The position numbers and the translations under genes are program-made. DNA of 64,000 nt from the NCBI GenBank assembly GCA_963663945.1, contig OY760687.1, forward strand, positions 1,922,001-1,986,000, in the 5' to 3' direction. The notes beneath the pieces were generated by a model. The model made no database searches. It saw only the letters and a list, made by a program, of their open reading frames with translations, and had not been told where the DNA came from. This DNA comes from Bin87 sp963663945. Its GTDB lineage: Bacteria; Chloroflexota; Dehalococcoidia; Lucifugimonadales; UBA3495. This document shows positions 6,784-15,179 of the stretch, in pieces (position 1 is the stretch's first letter; each line of letters opens with the position of its first letter).

Positions 6784-8910
6784 TCACCCGCCGATAACCA
6801 GCCCTTCTCCCCGCAGCTCTTCGGTGAGCTCGTCCGCAATCGATTTGCGGACTTTGAACCGCCGCTCCAGCATCGCCGACGTTAGCCTCGGGTTGCGCAG
6901 CGCCAGGTCCCGTGCCTGGTCCAGCACGTTGCCCTGGTAGATGTCGTCGATGTTCTCCGGATCAGGTTCATCACCGCTCTCGTCTTCCTCGCTCAGGTCA
7001 ATCGGCGGCAGCGGTGGCCCCTGCTGGTTGCGCCAGAATTCGATGAGACGGTCCATTTCTTCGTCATACACCAGCGTTCCCTGGCCTCGGCGCGCTTTCG
7101 GGAAATCGTTGTTCAGCAGCAGCAAATCGCCTTTGCCCATCAGCGCTTCTGCCCCGCCTCCATCAAGGATCACCCGCGAGTCCACCTGTGACGCTACCGC
7201 GAATGCAACCCTGGCCGGCACGTTGGCCTTCAGCAGCCCGGTGACCACCTTGACCGACGGACGCTGTGTGGCCAGAACCATGTGTATGCCCGCTGCCCGT
7301 CCCAGTTGCGCCAGCCTGACCAGTTGCTGCTCCACTTCCAGGCCGCCCGTCATCATCAGGTCCGCCAGTTCGTCCACGATCAGCACCAGGAAAGACATCG
7401 GCTCATTCGCCTTGGCGTTGTACCCGGCAATGTTGCGCACGCCCATCTCTTCCATGAGCTTGTATCGCCGCGACATCTCGGTGATCAGTCCCCGCAGCGC
7501 CGGCTGCACCTCGTCCGGTTCGACGATCACTGGCATGACCAGGTGCGGGATACCGTTGAACGGCGTCAGTTCCACCCGTTTCGGGTCGACCATGATCATC
7601 CGCAGCTCGTCCGGCGGTCGCGTCATCAGCAGGGAGGCCACGAGTGAGTTGATGCACACGCTCTTGCCGGAACCGGTCGCGCCCGCGATCAGCAGGTGCG
7701 GCATGGCCGCCAGGTCCAACGCCAGCGATTGGCCGCCGGCGTCTTCGCCCAACGCAAATGCCAGCCCGCCCTTGTCCACGATCTTGGTAAACTCCGGCCC
7801 CTCAACGATCGAGCGCATCAGCACCTTTCCGGGCGACGGATTCGGCACTTCGAGCCCGACCAGGCCTTCACCCGGTTCCGGTGTCTCAATGATCCGGATG
7901 TACGGGCTCTTCAGCGCCAGGGCCAGGTCCTTCTGCCGTTTGGCGATATCTCCGACGCGGACGCGACTGGGCCGCTGCTTGGACGTGTCACCATCCTTGG
8001 TGGCCTTCAAGGGCATGTATCCCGGAACCAGCCCGAATTTGATCACGCGCGGGCCAGCCTTCACGTCTTCCACATCCACGTACACCCCGTGCTCCGACAG
8101 CGCGTCCTTGATCTCTTCGGTCATGTCCGCTATGGCGGCCTGGTTGATCTGATGTGGCTCGGGCGGCGCCAGCGTTTCCAGGGGTGGCAGTTGCCATCCG
8201 CCGGATCGGGACATACTCACCTTCTGCGGCGCTGGCGACGGTTCCGGCGGTTCGGGCTCTTTCGGTTCCTTGGCCACTGCTGGCCGGAACGCAGGTGTTG
8301 GAACCGCCGGCACTCTGCCGGGCCGCATCCCGACCAGACGCCGCGCGCCTCGGGCAACCGCCACGGAAGCCAGTGCCAACCCGATCCCAACGTATTTGGC
8401 CCCGATGGCGGCATAAACCAATGCTGCCCAGGTGGTGATACCGATAAATCGCCCGGCGATCAGGTACCCTTTCCATGCTTGCGGAACCAACAAGAGGCTG
8501 ACGATTACCAGCCCGCCGATCAAGTGGATCAACCAAACCCACAGATGTGTGCCCGTGAGCGCATACCCCCACTGGCCGGCCATTCCGTAAGCGTAGGATG
8601 CGCCGCTTTCCCCTTGCCAGAAGGTCAAACCGCCCACCGCGACGACTGCCACGACACCCAGCGCCAACCACCAGCGCCAACCCCGCACCAACGATGTTGG
8701 TCGGTAAACCATCGCCAGGAATACGGCCAACCCGTACCCCCCAGCAACTATCCAGCCCGCCCCGAGCGACGCTGTCAGCCATTCCTGGAATCCCGGCATA
8801 GCCAGATAGGCAACCGCTAACACCAGGGCGGCCACCCCCAGCACGCCGGCTGTGATGCCAGTTTTGAACCATTTGAAACCGCCGGGGAAGGCAGCAGTGG
8901 CCGTCGACAT
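6784..8910 (-). CDS. ftsK: FtsK/SpoIIIE-family DNA translocase
   Basis: This septum-linked motor pumps double-stranded DNA and helps clear and resolve chromosomes at division. The 708-residue protein has four or five hydrophobic segments within the first 190 residues and a Pro/Glu linker (about 205-235). The alpha domain is followed by the motor core with Walker A GATGSGKS near residue 411 and Walker B FLVLIVDELADLMM. The conserved RLAQLGRAAGIHMVLATQRPS block is present. The C-terminal gamma winged helix is recognisable (LTSAMLERRFKVRKSIADEL) but divergent from the usual QR-x-G-Y-x-R-A form. GGAG lies 8 nt before the ATG. It is the last gene of the minus-strand run starting at yceD, 113 nt behind rnj. 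Confidence 0.93.
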   Translation of the reverse strand: MSTATAAFPGGFKWFKTGITAGVLGVAALVLAVAYLAMPGFQEWLTASLGAGWIVAGGYGLAVFLAMVYRPTSLVRGWRWWLALGVVAVVAVGGLTFWQGESGASYAYGMAGQWGYALTGTHLWVWLIHLIGGLVIVSLLLVPQAWKGYLIAGRFIGITTWAALVYAAIGAKYVGIGLALASVAVARGARRLVGMRPGRVPAVPTPAFRPAVAKEPKEPEPPEPSPAPQKVSMSRSGGWQLPPLETLAPPEPHQINQAAIADMTEEIKDALSEHGVYVDVEDVKAGPRVIKFGLVPGYMPLKATKDGDTSKQRPSRVRVGDIAKRQKDLALALKSPYIRIIETPEPGEGLVGLEVPNPSPGKVLMRSIVEGPEFTKIVDKGGLAFALGEDAGGQSLALDLAAMPHLLIAGATGSGKSVCINSLVASLLMTRPPDELRMIMVDPKRVELTPFNGIPHLVMPVIVEPDEVQPALRGLITEMSRRYKLMEEMGVRNIAGYNAKANEPMSFLVLIVDELADLMMTGGLEVEQQLVRLAQLGRAAGIHMVLATQRPSVKVVTGLLKANVPARVAFAVASQVDSRVILDGGGAEALMGKGDLLLLNNDFPKARRGQGTLVYDEEMDRLIEFWRNQQGPPLPPIDLSEEDESGDEPDPENIDDIYQGNVLDQARDLALRNPRLTSAMLERRFKVRKSIADELTEELRGEGLVIGG

Positions 8911-8962
8911 TTACTCGACTCCAGAAATGGGTACAGGGCTACTGGCCACCGATAAACAAGAA

Positions 8963-8985
8963 CGCCGCCCCAAAAAGGCGCGGCG
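8963..8985 (-). terminator. Hairpin in the rnj-ftsK gap
   Basis: CGCCGC (8963-8968) pairs with GCGGCG (8980-8985) around an A-rich 11-nt loop. It lies between the rnj stop and the ftsK start and has no following T-run on the minus strand. It may attenuate or process the transcript rather than terminate it. Confidence 0.35.
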
Positions 8986-9023
8986 GAATGTCTGTCACGT
9001 TGTATTGACTTGCCGGCGGCCCG

Positions 9024-10706
9024 TCACGTATCCAGGATTACCGGAATTATCATAGGCCGTTTGTTCAGGTCATTGCGTAGGAATTGTCTGGCAACTTTTC
9101 GAATATTTGCGCGAGCTTTGTCGGGGTCGTCGGCCGGGAGATCGCCGGATACTCCCATCTCAACCGCCTCGGCCAGGCGCGCAAAAATATCTTTGGTGTC
9201 TGCGTGGTCCAGGAACCCGCTTCCAGCCACCTGGACGGGTCCACTCAACTCGCCGTCGGGATCGACCCCCGCACAGATTACCACAACCCCATCTCTGGCC
9301 AGGGACCGCCTCTCCCGCAGCACCACGCTGTCCGTATCCATGACCGTGAGACCGTCCAGGTAGATGGGTCCCGCGGGTATTGAACCGGTTATCTGGGCCC
9401 CGGTCTCGTCGATCTCGAGTATTTCGCCGTCCTCCAGCACAAATATCCCGTCCGGCGCCGCTCCCAATTCCCAGGCCAGCTGGGCATGGGCCCGCAAGTG
9501 GCGATATTCCCCGTGCACCGGCACGAAGTAACGCGGCCGGGTCAGGTTGAGCATGAGCTTCAGCTCTTCCTGGCTGGCGTGTCCGTGGACGTGCACCGGG
9601 GCGATGCGGTCGTAGAGCACGCGTGCGCCCTGCCGCAGCAAATTGTCGATGGTCTGGCTCACCGCCCGTTCGTTGCCTGGAATGGGTGTGGCCGAGATGA
9701 CCACGGTGTCGCCCTCCATCAGGTCGACGTCCCGGCTTTCCCCGTTGGCTATTCGCACCAGGGCCGACGTGGGCTCGCCCTGGCTGCCCGTGGTCATCAG
9801 AACGACGCGTTCCGGCGGCAATCCGGCCACATCACGGACCGGAACAATGGTGCCCGGCAGCGCATCCAGGTAGCCCATCTCCGTGGCCATCTGTACGTTG
9901 GCGACCATGCTCCTGCCCACGAAGGCCACATGGCGATCGTGATTCTCTGCCGCGGTGATGACTTGCTGAATCCGGCTGATCAGTGACGCGAATGTGGCGA
10001 TTATTACTCGACCCGGGGCGCCACCGACCGCCCGGTCCAGGGCATCGCTCATGATTTGTTCGGACGGCGTATATCCGGGCAACTCCGCGTAAGTCGAGTC
10101 CGAAAACAACAGGAGCACGCCGTTTTGGCCCCGCTCGGCCAGGGCGGGCAAATCGATGGTGTGGCCGTCGACCGGCGTGTGGTCAATCTTGAAATCGCCC
10201 GTGTGTATCACACTTCCCCACGGCGTCTCGATGCAGATCCCCATGGCGTCCGGGATGCTGTGGCACACTCGGAACCAGGTGGCGCGGAAATTGTCGCCGA
10301 AATCGACCGGTTGCTCCGGGTCCACGGCGTGCACCACGGCGTCGCGTGTCCTGCGTCTCTCGTTCAGCTTTACGGTGATCAGCCCGTGCGCCAGCCGGGG
10401 CGCGTACACCGGAACATCAAGGTCTGGCAAAACGTGCGGCAGGGCTCCGATGTGATCCTCGTGTCCATGGGTGATCAGAATGCCGCGTACCCGGTGCGAC
10501 TGTGCCACCAAGTATGAGATATCCGGGATGATCAGATCGACGCCAGGCATATCCTCGGTCGGAAATTGAATCCCGCAGTCAATGATGATGATGTCGTCCC
10601 CGCATTCCAACACCATCATGTTCTTGCCGATTTCGCCCAACCCGCCCAAGGGCAGGATGCGCAGCGGTTGTTCGGGGAGGGGGTGGGATGCAGACAATAC
10701 GGTCAC
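9024..10706 (-). CDS. rnj: Ribonuclease J (metallo-beta-lactamase RNase)
   Basis: This 5'-3' exo-/endoribonuclease has roles in mRNA decay and rRNA maturation. The 560-residue length fits RNase J. Visible motifs are LPLGGLGEIGKNM at the start, the metal site THGHEDHIGALPHVL, the HTGDFKIDH block, beta-CASP segments (TTGSQGEPTSALVRIA, VHVHGHASQEELK) and the late PVHGEYRHL motif with the C-terminal domain. The start is a GTG 11 nt downstream of the udg stop codon on this strand, so the genes are co-transcribed. The first dozen residues (before PLRILPLGG) are poorly constrained and the true start could be slightly downstream. Confidence 0.93.
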   Translation of the reverse strand: MTVLSASHPLPEQPLRILPLGGLGEIGKNMMVLECGDDIIIIDCGIQFPTEDMPGVDLIIPDISYLVAQSHRVRGILITHGHEDHIGALPHVLPDLDVPVYAPRLAHGLITVKLNERRRTRDAVVHAVDPEQPVDFGDNFRATWFRVCHSIPDAMGICIETPWGSVIHTGDFKIDHTPVDGHTIDLPALAERGQNGVLLLFSDSTYAELPGYTPSEQIMSDALDRAVGGAPGRVIIATFASLISRIQQVITAAENHDRHVAFVGRSMVANVQMATEMGYLDALPGTIVPVRDVAGLPPERVVLMTTGSQGEPTSALVRIANGESRDVDLMEGDTVVISATPIPGNERAVSQTIDNLLRQGARVLYDRIAPVHVHGHASQEELKLMLNLTRPRYFVPVHGEYRHLRAHAQLAWELGAAPDGIFVLEDGEILEIDETGAQITGSIPAGPIYLDGLTVMDTDSVVLRERRSLARDGVVVICAGVDPDGELSGPVQVAGSGFLDHADTKDIFARLAEAVEMGVSGDLPADDPDKARANIRKVARQFLRNDLNKRPMIIPVILDT

Positions 10707-10717
10707 TTCAGTCGGGA

Positions 10718-11473
10718 TCAGAACAGCCGCTGCTGCCCCGGTGGCGGATCATCCGGTTTGTCAGGGTCGTCGAGGGGCAGCGGTTGCGGTAGTGGATCCG
10801 GATCCGCCTGGACAGGAGGGGCCAACGCATCCCAAAGGGACGGTGTCTGGTCAGATTGCGGAGTCTCGAAAGAGGCGCCGGCTTCACGGATTTGAGAATC
10901 TGCGGACGCCGGTTCGGACTGGATGCGCAATACGTCCATCAGGCCAGGAATTTTGGCAAAGTCTTCCTCGATCGCGGCCCTCATTTCCTGACGACGCAAT
11001 CCGGCGGCAGGATGCATGATCGGAAAGATGTGACGCCCGTTGATTCGACGCAAACGCCCTCGGACCCTGCTGATACTTTGACCGGGGATGAATCGGGCTG
11101 TAGAGAATCGGCCCAGCGTGACTATCAGTAACGGGTCAAGCAATTCTATCTGTCGGTCAAGATATTTGCTGCATGCAGCGATTTCGTTGGGCACGGGATC
11201 GCGATTGTCTGGCGGTCGGCATTTGACCATGTTGGCTATATACACCTGGTCTCGCGTCATTCCGATGGATTGGAGCAAGTCCTCGAGGAAGTTCCCCGCC
11301 GGACCCACAAATGGGCGACCTTGCCGGTCCTCATGGAACCCCGGCCCTTCGCCGATGAAAAGCAGTTCTGCTGCATCAGGACCTTCACCGGGCACCGCGT
11401 TGGTTCTGCCAGCGTGCAACTGGCAGTCCGTACACGTGCTGACGACACGAGCTACCTCGGCGAGCGTGTCCAT
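10718..11473 (-). CDS. Uracil-DNA glycosylase, family 4-type with Fe-S cluster
   Basis: This base-excision repair enzyme removes uracil from DNA. Cys14 and Cys17 (CTDC) plus the later pair in KCRPPDNRDP and AACSKYL supply the four ligands of the 4Fe-4S cluster typical of family 4. Active-site motif A reads GEGPGFHEDRQGRPFVGPAG and motif B is HPAAGLRR, where relatives often have HPSYLLR. After about residue 190 the protein carries a Pro/Asp-rich tail ending in DDPPPGQQRLF, so it is longer (251) than the catalytic core. It lies 49 nt downstream of acpP and 11 nt upstream of rnj on the same strand. Confidence 0.9.
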   Translation of the reverse strand: MDTLAEVARVVSTCTDCQLHAGRTNAVPGEGPDAAELLFIGEGPGFHEDRQGRPFVGPAGNFLEDLLQSIGMTRDQVYIANMVKCRPPDNRDPVPNEIAACSKYLDRQIELLDPLLIVTLGRFSTARFIPGQSISRVRGRLRRINGRHIFPIMHPAAGLRRQEMRAAIEEDFAKIPGLMDVLRIQSEPASADSQIREAGASFETPQSDQTPSLWDALAPPVQADPDPLPQPLPLDDPDKPDDPPPGQQRLF

Positions 11474-11522
11474 TGCTCAAGTTACCCATGTCCAACGTTG
11501 TCCCGTCCGGCCAGGCGTCGGC

Positions 11523-11783
11523 CTATTCGTCCGCCACGCCCTTGCCTTTCAGGTAATTCACCGCGTCGGCGATGGTATGGATCTCGCCGGCGTCTTCGTC
11601 TGGGATCTCTATGGTGTTTTCGTTGGAACTGAATTCCTCTTCAAAAGCCATGATCAGTTCGACCAGATCCAGGGAATCAGCCCCCAGGTCATCCTGAAAG
11701 GATGAGCCCTCATTGACATCTCCGGCATCGACGCCGAGTTTGTCAACTACGATATCGGTAATCCGTTCGAGCACGGTACTCAC
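11523..11783 (-). CDS. acpP: Acyl carrier protein
   Basis: ACP carries growing acyl chains in type II fatty-acid synthesis. The 86-residue acidic protein has the phosphopantetheine site GADSLDLVEL (Ser37), followed by the usual helix III and ending in IADAVNYLKGKG. The GTG at 11783 is chosen because GGAG lies about 7-9 nt upstream and it starts the protein at the normal position. The frame extends 14 codons further but without family resemblance. It sits near fabD and rpmF in the classic yceD-rpmF-fab arrangement, with nusB inserted between fabD and acpP. Confidence 0.95.
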   Translation of the reverse strand: MSTVLERITDIVVDKLGVDAGDVNEGSSFQDDLGADSLDLVELIMAFEEEFSSNENTIEIPDEDAGEIHTIADAVNYLKGKGVADE

Positions 11784-11852
11784 AGGTTCATCTCCGTGAA
11801 AATAGTCGTGGGTATAGCCACGCAATTGGGTCTGGGGCGTGCGGAGTCTAAA

Positions 11853-12317
11853 CTAATTCACCGCACTGTCAACGGGAGTTTGCAGATCGTGGACAACCGA
11901 GCCCAAAACACCGTTGACGAAACGGGCGCTGCTCTCGCTGCCAAACATGGATGCCAGTTCGACAGCTTCATTGATGACAACGTTCCTCGGAATGTGATCG
12001 CGATTGAACAGTTCATAGATTGCCACACGCAAGATGTTGCGGTCAACGATGGACAATAAACGAACTGGCAGCGCTGGCGCGTATCGGCCGATGATTTCAT
12101 CCACGCCGGACCCCTCCTCGATGATCCCGGCAACCATCGATTCCGCAGCCTTTCGGGTGCTGATCGTGGCCGGGTTCTGAGCGCATAGCCAGTCAATCGT
12201 GCCGGCTGTAGAGGCCGGCCGGACATCACCGGAGTAAAGTGACAACAATGCCAGTACCCGAGCCTGTCTGCCGACCGGACCACGTTGGACGCCTGGAGTG
12301 AAAGGACTATCGGTCAT
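11853..12317 (-). CDS. nusB: Transcription antitermination/rRNA processing protein NusB
   Basis: NusB binds boxA RNA with S10 to form the antitermination complex on rRNA operons. The 154-residue all-helical protein shows the family's opening (RQARVLALLSLY) and its core blocks: VDEIIGRYAP, LSIVDRNILRVAIYEL, then IPRNVVINEAVELAS and FVNGVLGSV. A purine-rich GGGAAAGG precedes the ATG. It is placed between fabD and acpP on the same strand, a lineage variation on the usual cluster. Confidence 0.92.
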   Translation of the reverse strand: MTDSPFTPGVQRGPVGRQARVLALLSLYSGDVRPASTAGTIDWLCAQNPATISTRKAAESMVAGIIEEGSGVDEIIGRYAPALPVRLLSIVDRNILRVAIYELFNRDHIPRNVVINEAVELASMFGSESSARFVNGVLGSVVHDLQTPVDSAVN

Positions 12318-12382
12318 AACCTTTCCCAGCCGTAACGAAGGACGTCACGGCTGTCTCCGGCAATACGTGGGATACGAGGAGG

Positions 12383-13333
12383 TTAAGGCGCGTCTGAACC
12401 GGTTTTGCGGATCGATTCGGGGTCCGACAGCGTCAATGCTTCGACGTCCGGATCGATGCGACGGACGAGGCTGGACAATACCCGCGCCGGTCCGAACTCC
12501 ACGAACCGGTTGACTCCAGCGTCGACCATAAACCGGACGGAGTGTTTCCACATGACGCAGTGGCAAAGGCCGGTCAGCAACTCGTGGCGAGCTTGCTCTG
12601 AATTGACGATTGCCGTTCCGGTTGAATTAGCGATCACCGGGAACCGTGGGTCGTGCAACCGGACGTGGTCAATGGCGTCAGTAAGCCCTTCTTGAGCTTC
12701 GGCCATCAGGCGCGAATGGAAAGCGCCACTGACTGCAAGTGGGACAACCTTCTTGGCTCCACGCGCGGATGCCAGATCCATGGCTCGCGCCAGGGCCATT
12801 TTGTCCCCGCTGACAACTATCTGGTCATCCGAGTTGATATTGGCCAGTTCGACGCCGGCGTCGAGGGCAACTTGCGCCACGTCGTATTCATCGAGCCCGA
12901 TGATTGCAGCCATCGAACCGGGATGAGATTCGGACGCCTCGTGCATCAGTCGCCCGCGCTCCCGCACCAAGCGGATGCCGTCACGGAAATCCATGACGCC
13001 GCCAACCACCATCGACGTGTACTCGCCGAGGCTGTGCCCGGCGACTGCTGCGGGATCCGGGGCCTGCGGGCCCAGGTACTCTTGCCACGCCCGCCAGATG
13101 GCGATGCAAACGGTCATTATGGCCGGCTGCGCGTGGGCGGTGTCTTGCAGGTCTTCCGCAGGACCTTCGAACATCAACTTTGAAAGGTGTATGCCGAGGC
13201 TGTCATCAGCCTCGCTAAATACTTCGCGTGCGGCAGGTGAGAGATCGTACAACGAACGCCCCATGCCTACTTTTTGTGTGCCCTGACCGGGAAAGATGTA
13301 TGAGTACACCGGTGTTCGGGCGATGTCTGCCAT
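12383..13333 (-). CDS. fabD: Malonyl-CoA:ACP transacylase
   Basis: FabD moves malonyl groups from CoA to ACP to start fatty-acid elongation. The 316-residue protein has FPGQGTQKVGMG near the N-terminus, the nucleophile motif GHSLGEY (Ser101), an Arg in RLVRERGRLM, and the catalytic His in AVSGAFHSRLM. The expected GQ and C-terminal VEFGP segments are also present. It lies downstream of rpmF and 65 nt upstream of nusB on the same strand, in the fatty-acid/ribosome cluster. Confidence 0.95.
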   Translation of the reverse strand: MADIARTPVYSYIFPGQGTQKVGMGRSLYDLSPAAREVFSEADDSLGIHLSKLMFEGPAEDLQDTAHAQPAIMTVCIAIWRAWQEYLGPQAPDPAAVAGHSLGEYTSMVVGGVMDFRDGIRLVRERGRLMHEASESHPGSMAAIIGLDEYDVAQVALDAGVELANINSDDQIVVSGDKMALARAMDLASARGAKKVVPLAVSGAFHSRLMAEAQEGLTDAIDHVRLHDPRFPVIANSTGTAIVNSEQARHELLTGLCHCVMWKHSVRFMVDAGVNRFVEFGPARVLSSLVRRIDPDVEALTLSDPESIRKTGSDAP

Positions 13334-13411
13334 GATGACCGCTTCTCCAAAATTAGCGATGCAAAATCGCGGCCCATTTACCTCGTGATTATTGTAGGAT
13401 CTCGCAGTCGA

Positions 13412-13591
13412 TTATCCTCCGACTTGCCGGCCTCTGTAAAACCCGCAACCGGGGCAAGCCGCGTGCGGGCGTTTGGCGGCCCTGCACCTGGGACAGCGCG
13501 CCGGATGCAGGGTCCTGAGGCGATATGCCGGCGAGGAAAGTCGTCGTCCTTTGCGTGCTCTCGTCAGCTTCTTGTTCGGTAGTGCTCCCAT
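13412..13591 (-). CDS. rpmF: 50S ribosomal protein L32
   Basis: This small 59-residue ribosomal protein is read directly from the minus strand. It opens MGALPNKKLTRARKGRR, matching the invariant L32 start. Two Cys pairs follow: CPRC and, after KRPHAA, CPGCGFY. This is the zinc-binding form. It ends Gly-Gly-TAA. No strong Shine-Dalgarno is seen. Its place between yceD and fabD is the widely conserved order, which confirms the call despite its small size. Confidence 0.95.
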   Translation of the reverse strand: MGALPNKKLTRARKGRRLSSPAYRLRTLHPARCPRCRAAKRPHAACPGCGFYRGRQVGG

Positions 13592-13669
13592 TTTTCAAAT
13601 CCATTTTAGAACCCGAAGTCACGTAGAAGGTGGCCGATACGAACCAATTCGCACTTCGGGATGTGTAGT

Positions 13670-14191
13670 TCAGGTTTGCTGCTCGTCCATCAGTGAACGT
13701 AGTGCCGCCCACCTCGGGTCGATGTCAAGATTATAACAGTCGCACGATCCCTGGTTACGGTCGCAGCCGCAACGGTCGCAGATGCCCACGCATTCGGGTT
13801 TGCACAACGGTTTCAGCGGCAGCGTGGCCAGCGTGACTTGGCGAGTGGCTTCAGCCAGATCAAGATGGTGGTCCAAGCCGATGAACAAGACCTCCCAATC
13901 GTCGGGAAGTATTACCTTGGTTCCAGTATTGAGGTCGATCGCAGGGAAGTACTCTTCGTCCAGATCAATTCGTAACGTTCGCGAAAATCCCTGCAAGCAC
14001 CGTGAACAGTCTTGCGGTACCCGGACGGTCAATTCGGCCTGGACCCAGATTCCCTGGTGTGTCCGCACCATATCCACCGAGCCATGCACACGTTCCACGG
14101 GATGGTCGACGTCGCTGATGTCCTCCTCGATTTCGAAATTACGATGTGAACCGATTGCTTCTTTCAGCAATTGCGCGACGTTGTACTTCAT
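13670..14191 (-). CDS. yceD: YceD/DUF177-family protein (23S rRNA accumulation protein)
   Basis: This family partners rpmF in most bacteria and is linked to 23S rRNA accumulation. The 173-residue form has the VHGSVDMVRT strand, the CSRCL motif (Cys-x2-Cys) followed by the acidic EEYFP segment, and a C-terminal cysteine cluster CKPECVGICDRCGCD typical of longer homologues. The frame is open back to 14290, but a near-consensus promoter at 14237-14265 lies inside that extension, so the ATG at 14191 is taken as the start. It heads the yceD-rpmF-fabD-nusB-acpP-udg-rnj run. Confidence 0.87.
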   Translation of the reverse strand: MKYNVAQLLKEAIGSHRNFEIEEDISDVDHPVERVHGSVDMVRTHQGIWVQAELTVRVPQDCSRCLQGFSRTLRIDLDEEYFPAIDLNTGTKVILPDDWEVLFIGLDHHLDLAEATRQVTLATLPLKPLCKPECVGICDRCGCDRNQGSCDCYNLDIDPRWAALRSLMDEQQT

Positions 14192-14236
14192 GGTTGACAG
14201 GACCTGAAACGCACGCGGTTGGTCAATTGACGCCAG

Positions 14237-14265
14237 ATTATAGGTTGGCTTTACCGGCCCATCAA
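14237..14265 (-). promoter_or_regulatory. Sigma70-type promoter of the yceD-rpmF-fab run
   Basis: On the minus strand the -35 TTGATG (14260-14265) and -10 TATAAT (14237-14242) are separated by 17 bp. Transcription would start near 14230, giving a leader of about 40 nt to the yceD ATG. Confidence 0.7.
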
Positions 14266-14354
14266 TAGAATTGTGCGCCAGTTTTGTCAATTTTTTGAAT
14301 TTTCAAACCCGCGGGCGATATTTCGCTCGATACGGATGGATATACGCCGGTTCG

Positions 14355-14762
14355 TCAGTCCGTCGCGTGGGTGTTGATGTATTCGATGATATCGTTTGTG
14401 GAAGTGCCCGGCCCAAAAACCGCGGATACTCCTATCGCGGACAACGCCTCCCGATCCTCTTCGGGAACGATTCCGCCCAGGACCACCATCACGTCGTCCA
14501 TGTTCTGTTCGCCCAACAAACGCATGATCTCTGGAAGCAATTCCATGTGGGCTCCCGAAAGAATGCTCAACCCGAGGACTGATACGTCCTCCTGGGCGGC
14601 GGCCTGCACCACCATCCTCGGCGTTTGACGAATACCCGTGTAGATGACCTCCATCCCGGCATCGCGCAACGCGCGAGCGATTACTTTCGCTCCGCGGTCG
14701 TGTCCATCCAATCCTGGTTTGGCGACGAGTACTCGAATTGGGTTGGCGCGTTGGGTGGTCAT
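14355..14762 (-). CDS. Methylmalonyl-CoA mutase small subunit (cobalamin-binding domain)
   Basis: This 135-residue stand-alone B12-binding domain has the classic blocks. They are VAKPGLDGHDRGAK, with the D-x-H-x2-G that supplies the lower axial His; LGLSILSGAHM, equivalent to the S-x-L loop; and VVLGGIVPEED, equivalent to the GG loop. It would pair with a separate catalytic subunit such as the one at the start of the window, about 14 kb away. The family also includes domains serving isobutyryl- or ethylmalonyl-CoA mutase, so the exact partner is inferred. It is on the same strand as yceD but separated by a promoter, so likely its own unit. Confidence 0.9.
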   Translation of the reverse strand: MTTQRANPIRVLVAKPGLDGHDRGAKVIARALRDAGMEVIYTGIRQTPRMVVQAAAQEDVSVLGLSILSGAHMELLPEIMRLLGEQNMDDVMVVLGGIVPEEDREALSAIGVSAVFGPGTSTNDIIEYINTHATD

Positions 14763-15042
14763 GGGGTGGTTTCCCGATGTTGAAATGGCGTCCGATTTCA
14801 GCCCGGTATCGGTTCGATGGGCGCTACGGACATTGATTCGCCGAACAGTTTACTACAAATCTCGCGACAATCCCCCCGGCTGGATCAAGCGGAGCCCTGG
14901 AGCTTGTCCGCTCCTGACGAGCAGGTCACTCGAACTGCACGTGGGCACATGCCTCAGGGTCGGCGCGTGATAAATCGCCGTCCTTGGTGATCCGATACGT
15001 TGGCGCTTTAACGTTGCAAACCCAGCTTGAAGGAACAATACG

Positions 15043-15072
15043 TTGACAGGCCGCCGCCGCTCTTACTATCCT
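15043..15072 (+). promoter_or_regulatory. Promoter of tRNA-Arg
   Basis: A perfect -35 TTGACA (15043-15048) is followed after 18 bp by TATCCT (15067-15072). The predicted start lies a few bases upstream of the tRNA 5' end. Confidence 0.65.
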
Positions 15073-15083
15073 GAATTGGACGC

Positions 15084-15159
15084 GTCCCAGTAGCTCAGTG
15101 GATAGAGCGGCTGCCTTCTAAGCAGCTGGCCGCGGGTTCGAATCCTGCCTGGGACGCCA
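15084..15159 (+). tRNA. tRNA-Arg (anticodon UCU), CCA encoded
   Basis: A full cloverleaf can be drawn. The acceptor GTCCCAG pairs with CTGGGAC, and the D stem GCTC with GAGC. The anticodon stem GCTGC/GCAGC encloses loop CTTCTAA with anticodon TCT. The T arm GCGGG-TTCGAAT-CCTGC has one G-U pair. The discriminator is G and CCA is genomically encoded. It reads AGA (and AGG by wobble). Confidence 0.97.
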
Positions 15160-15179
15160 CTTCATCCGTGTGATGAGTG
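15158..15179 (+). terminator. Possible tRNA-Arg terminator hairpin
   Basis: CACT-CATC (with one bulged T) pairs with GATGAGTG around a 5-nt loop, starting at the tRNA CCA end. A second small hairpin (GAAAC/GTTTC) and T-rich sequence follow. The stem is imperfect, so the call is tentative. Confidence 0.4.

Noticed and set aside
7696..8820. Long plus-strand open frame opposite ftsK
   Set aside because: Arg/Pro/Gln-rich with no motifs, while the minus strand encodes a complete FtsK.
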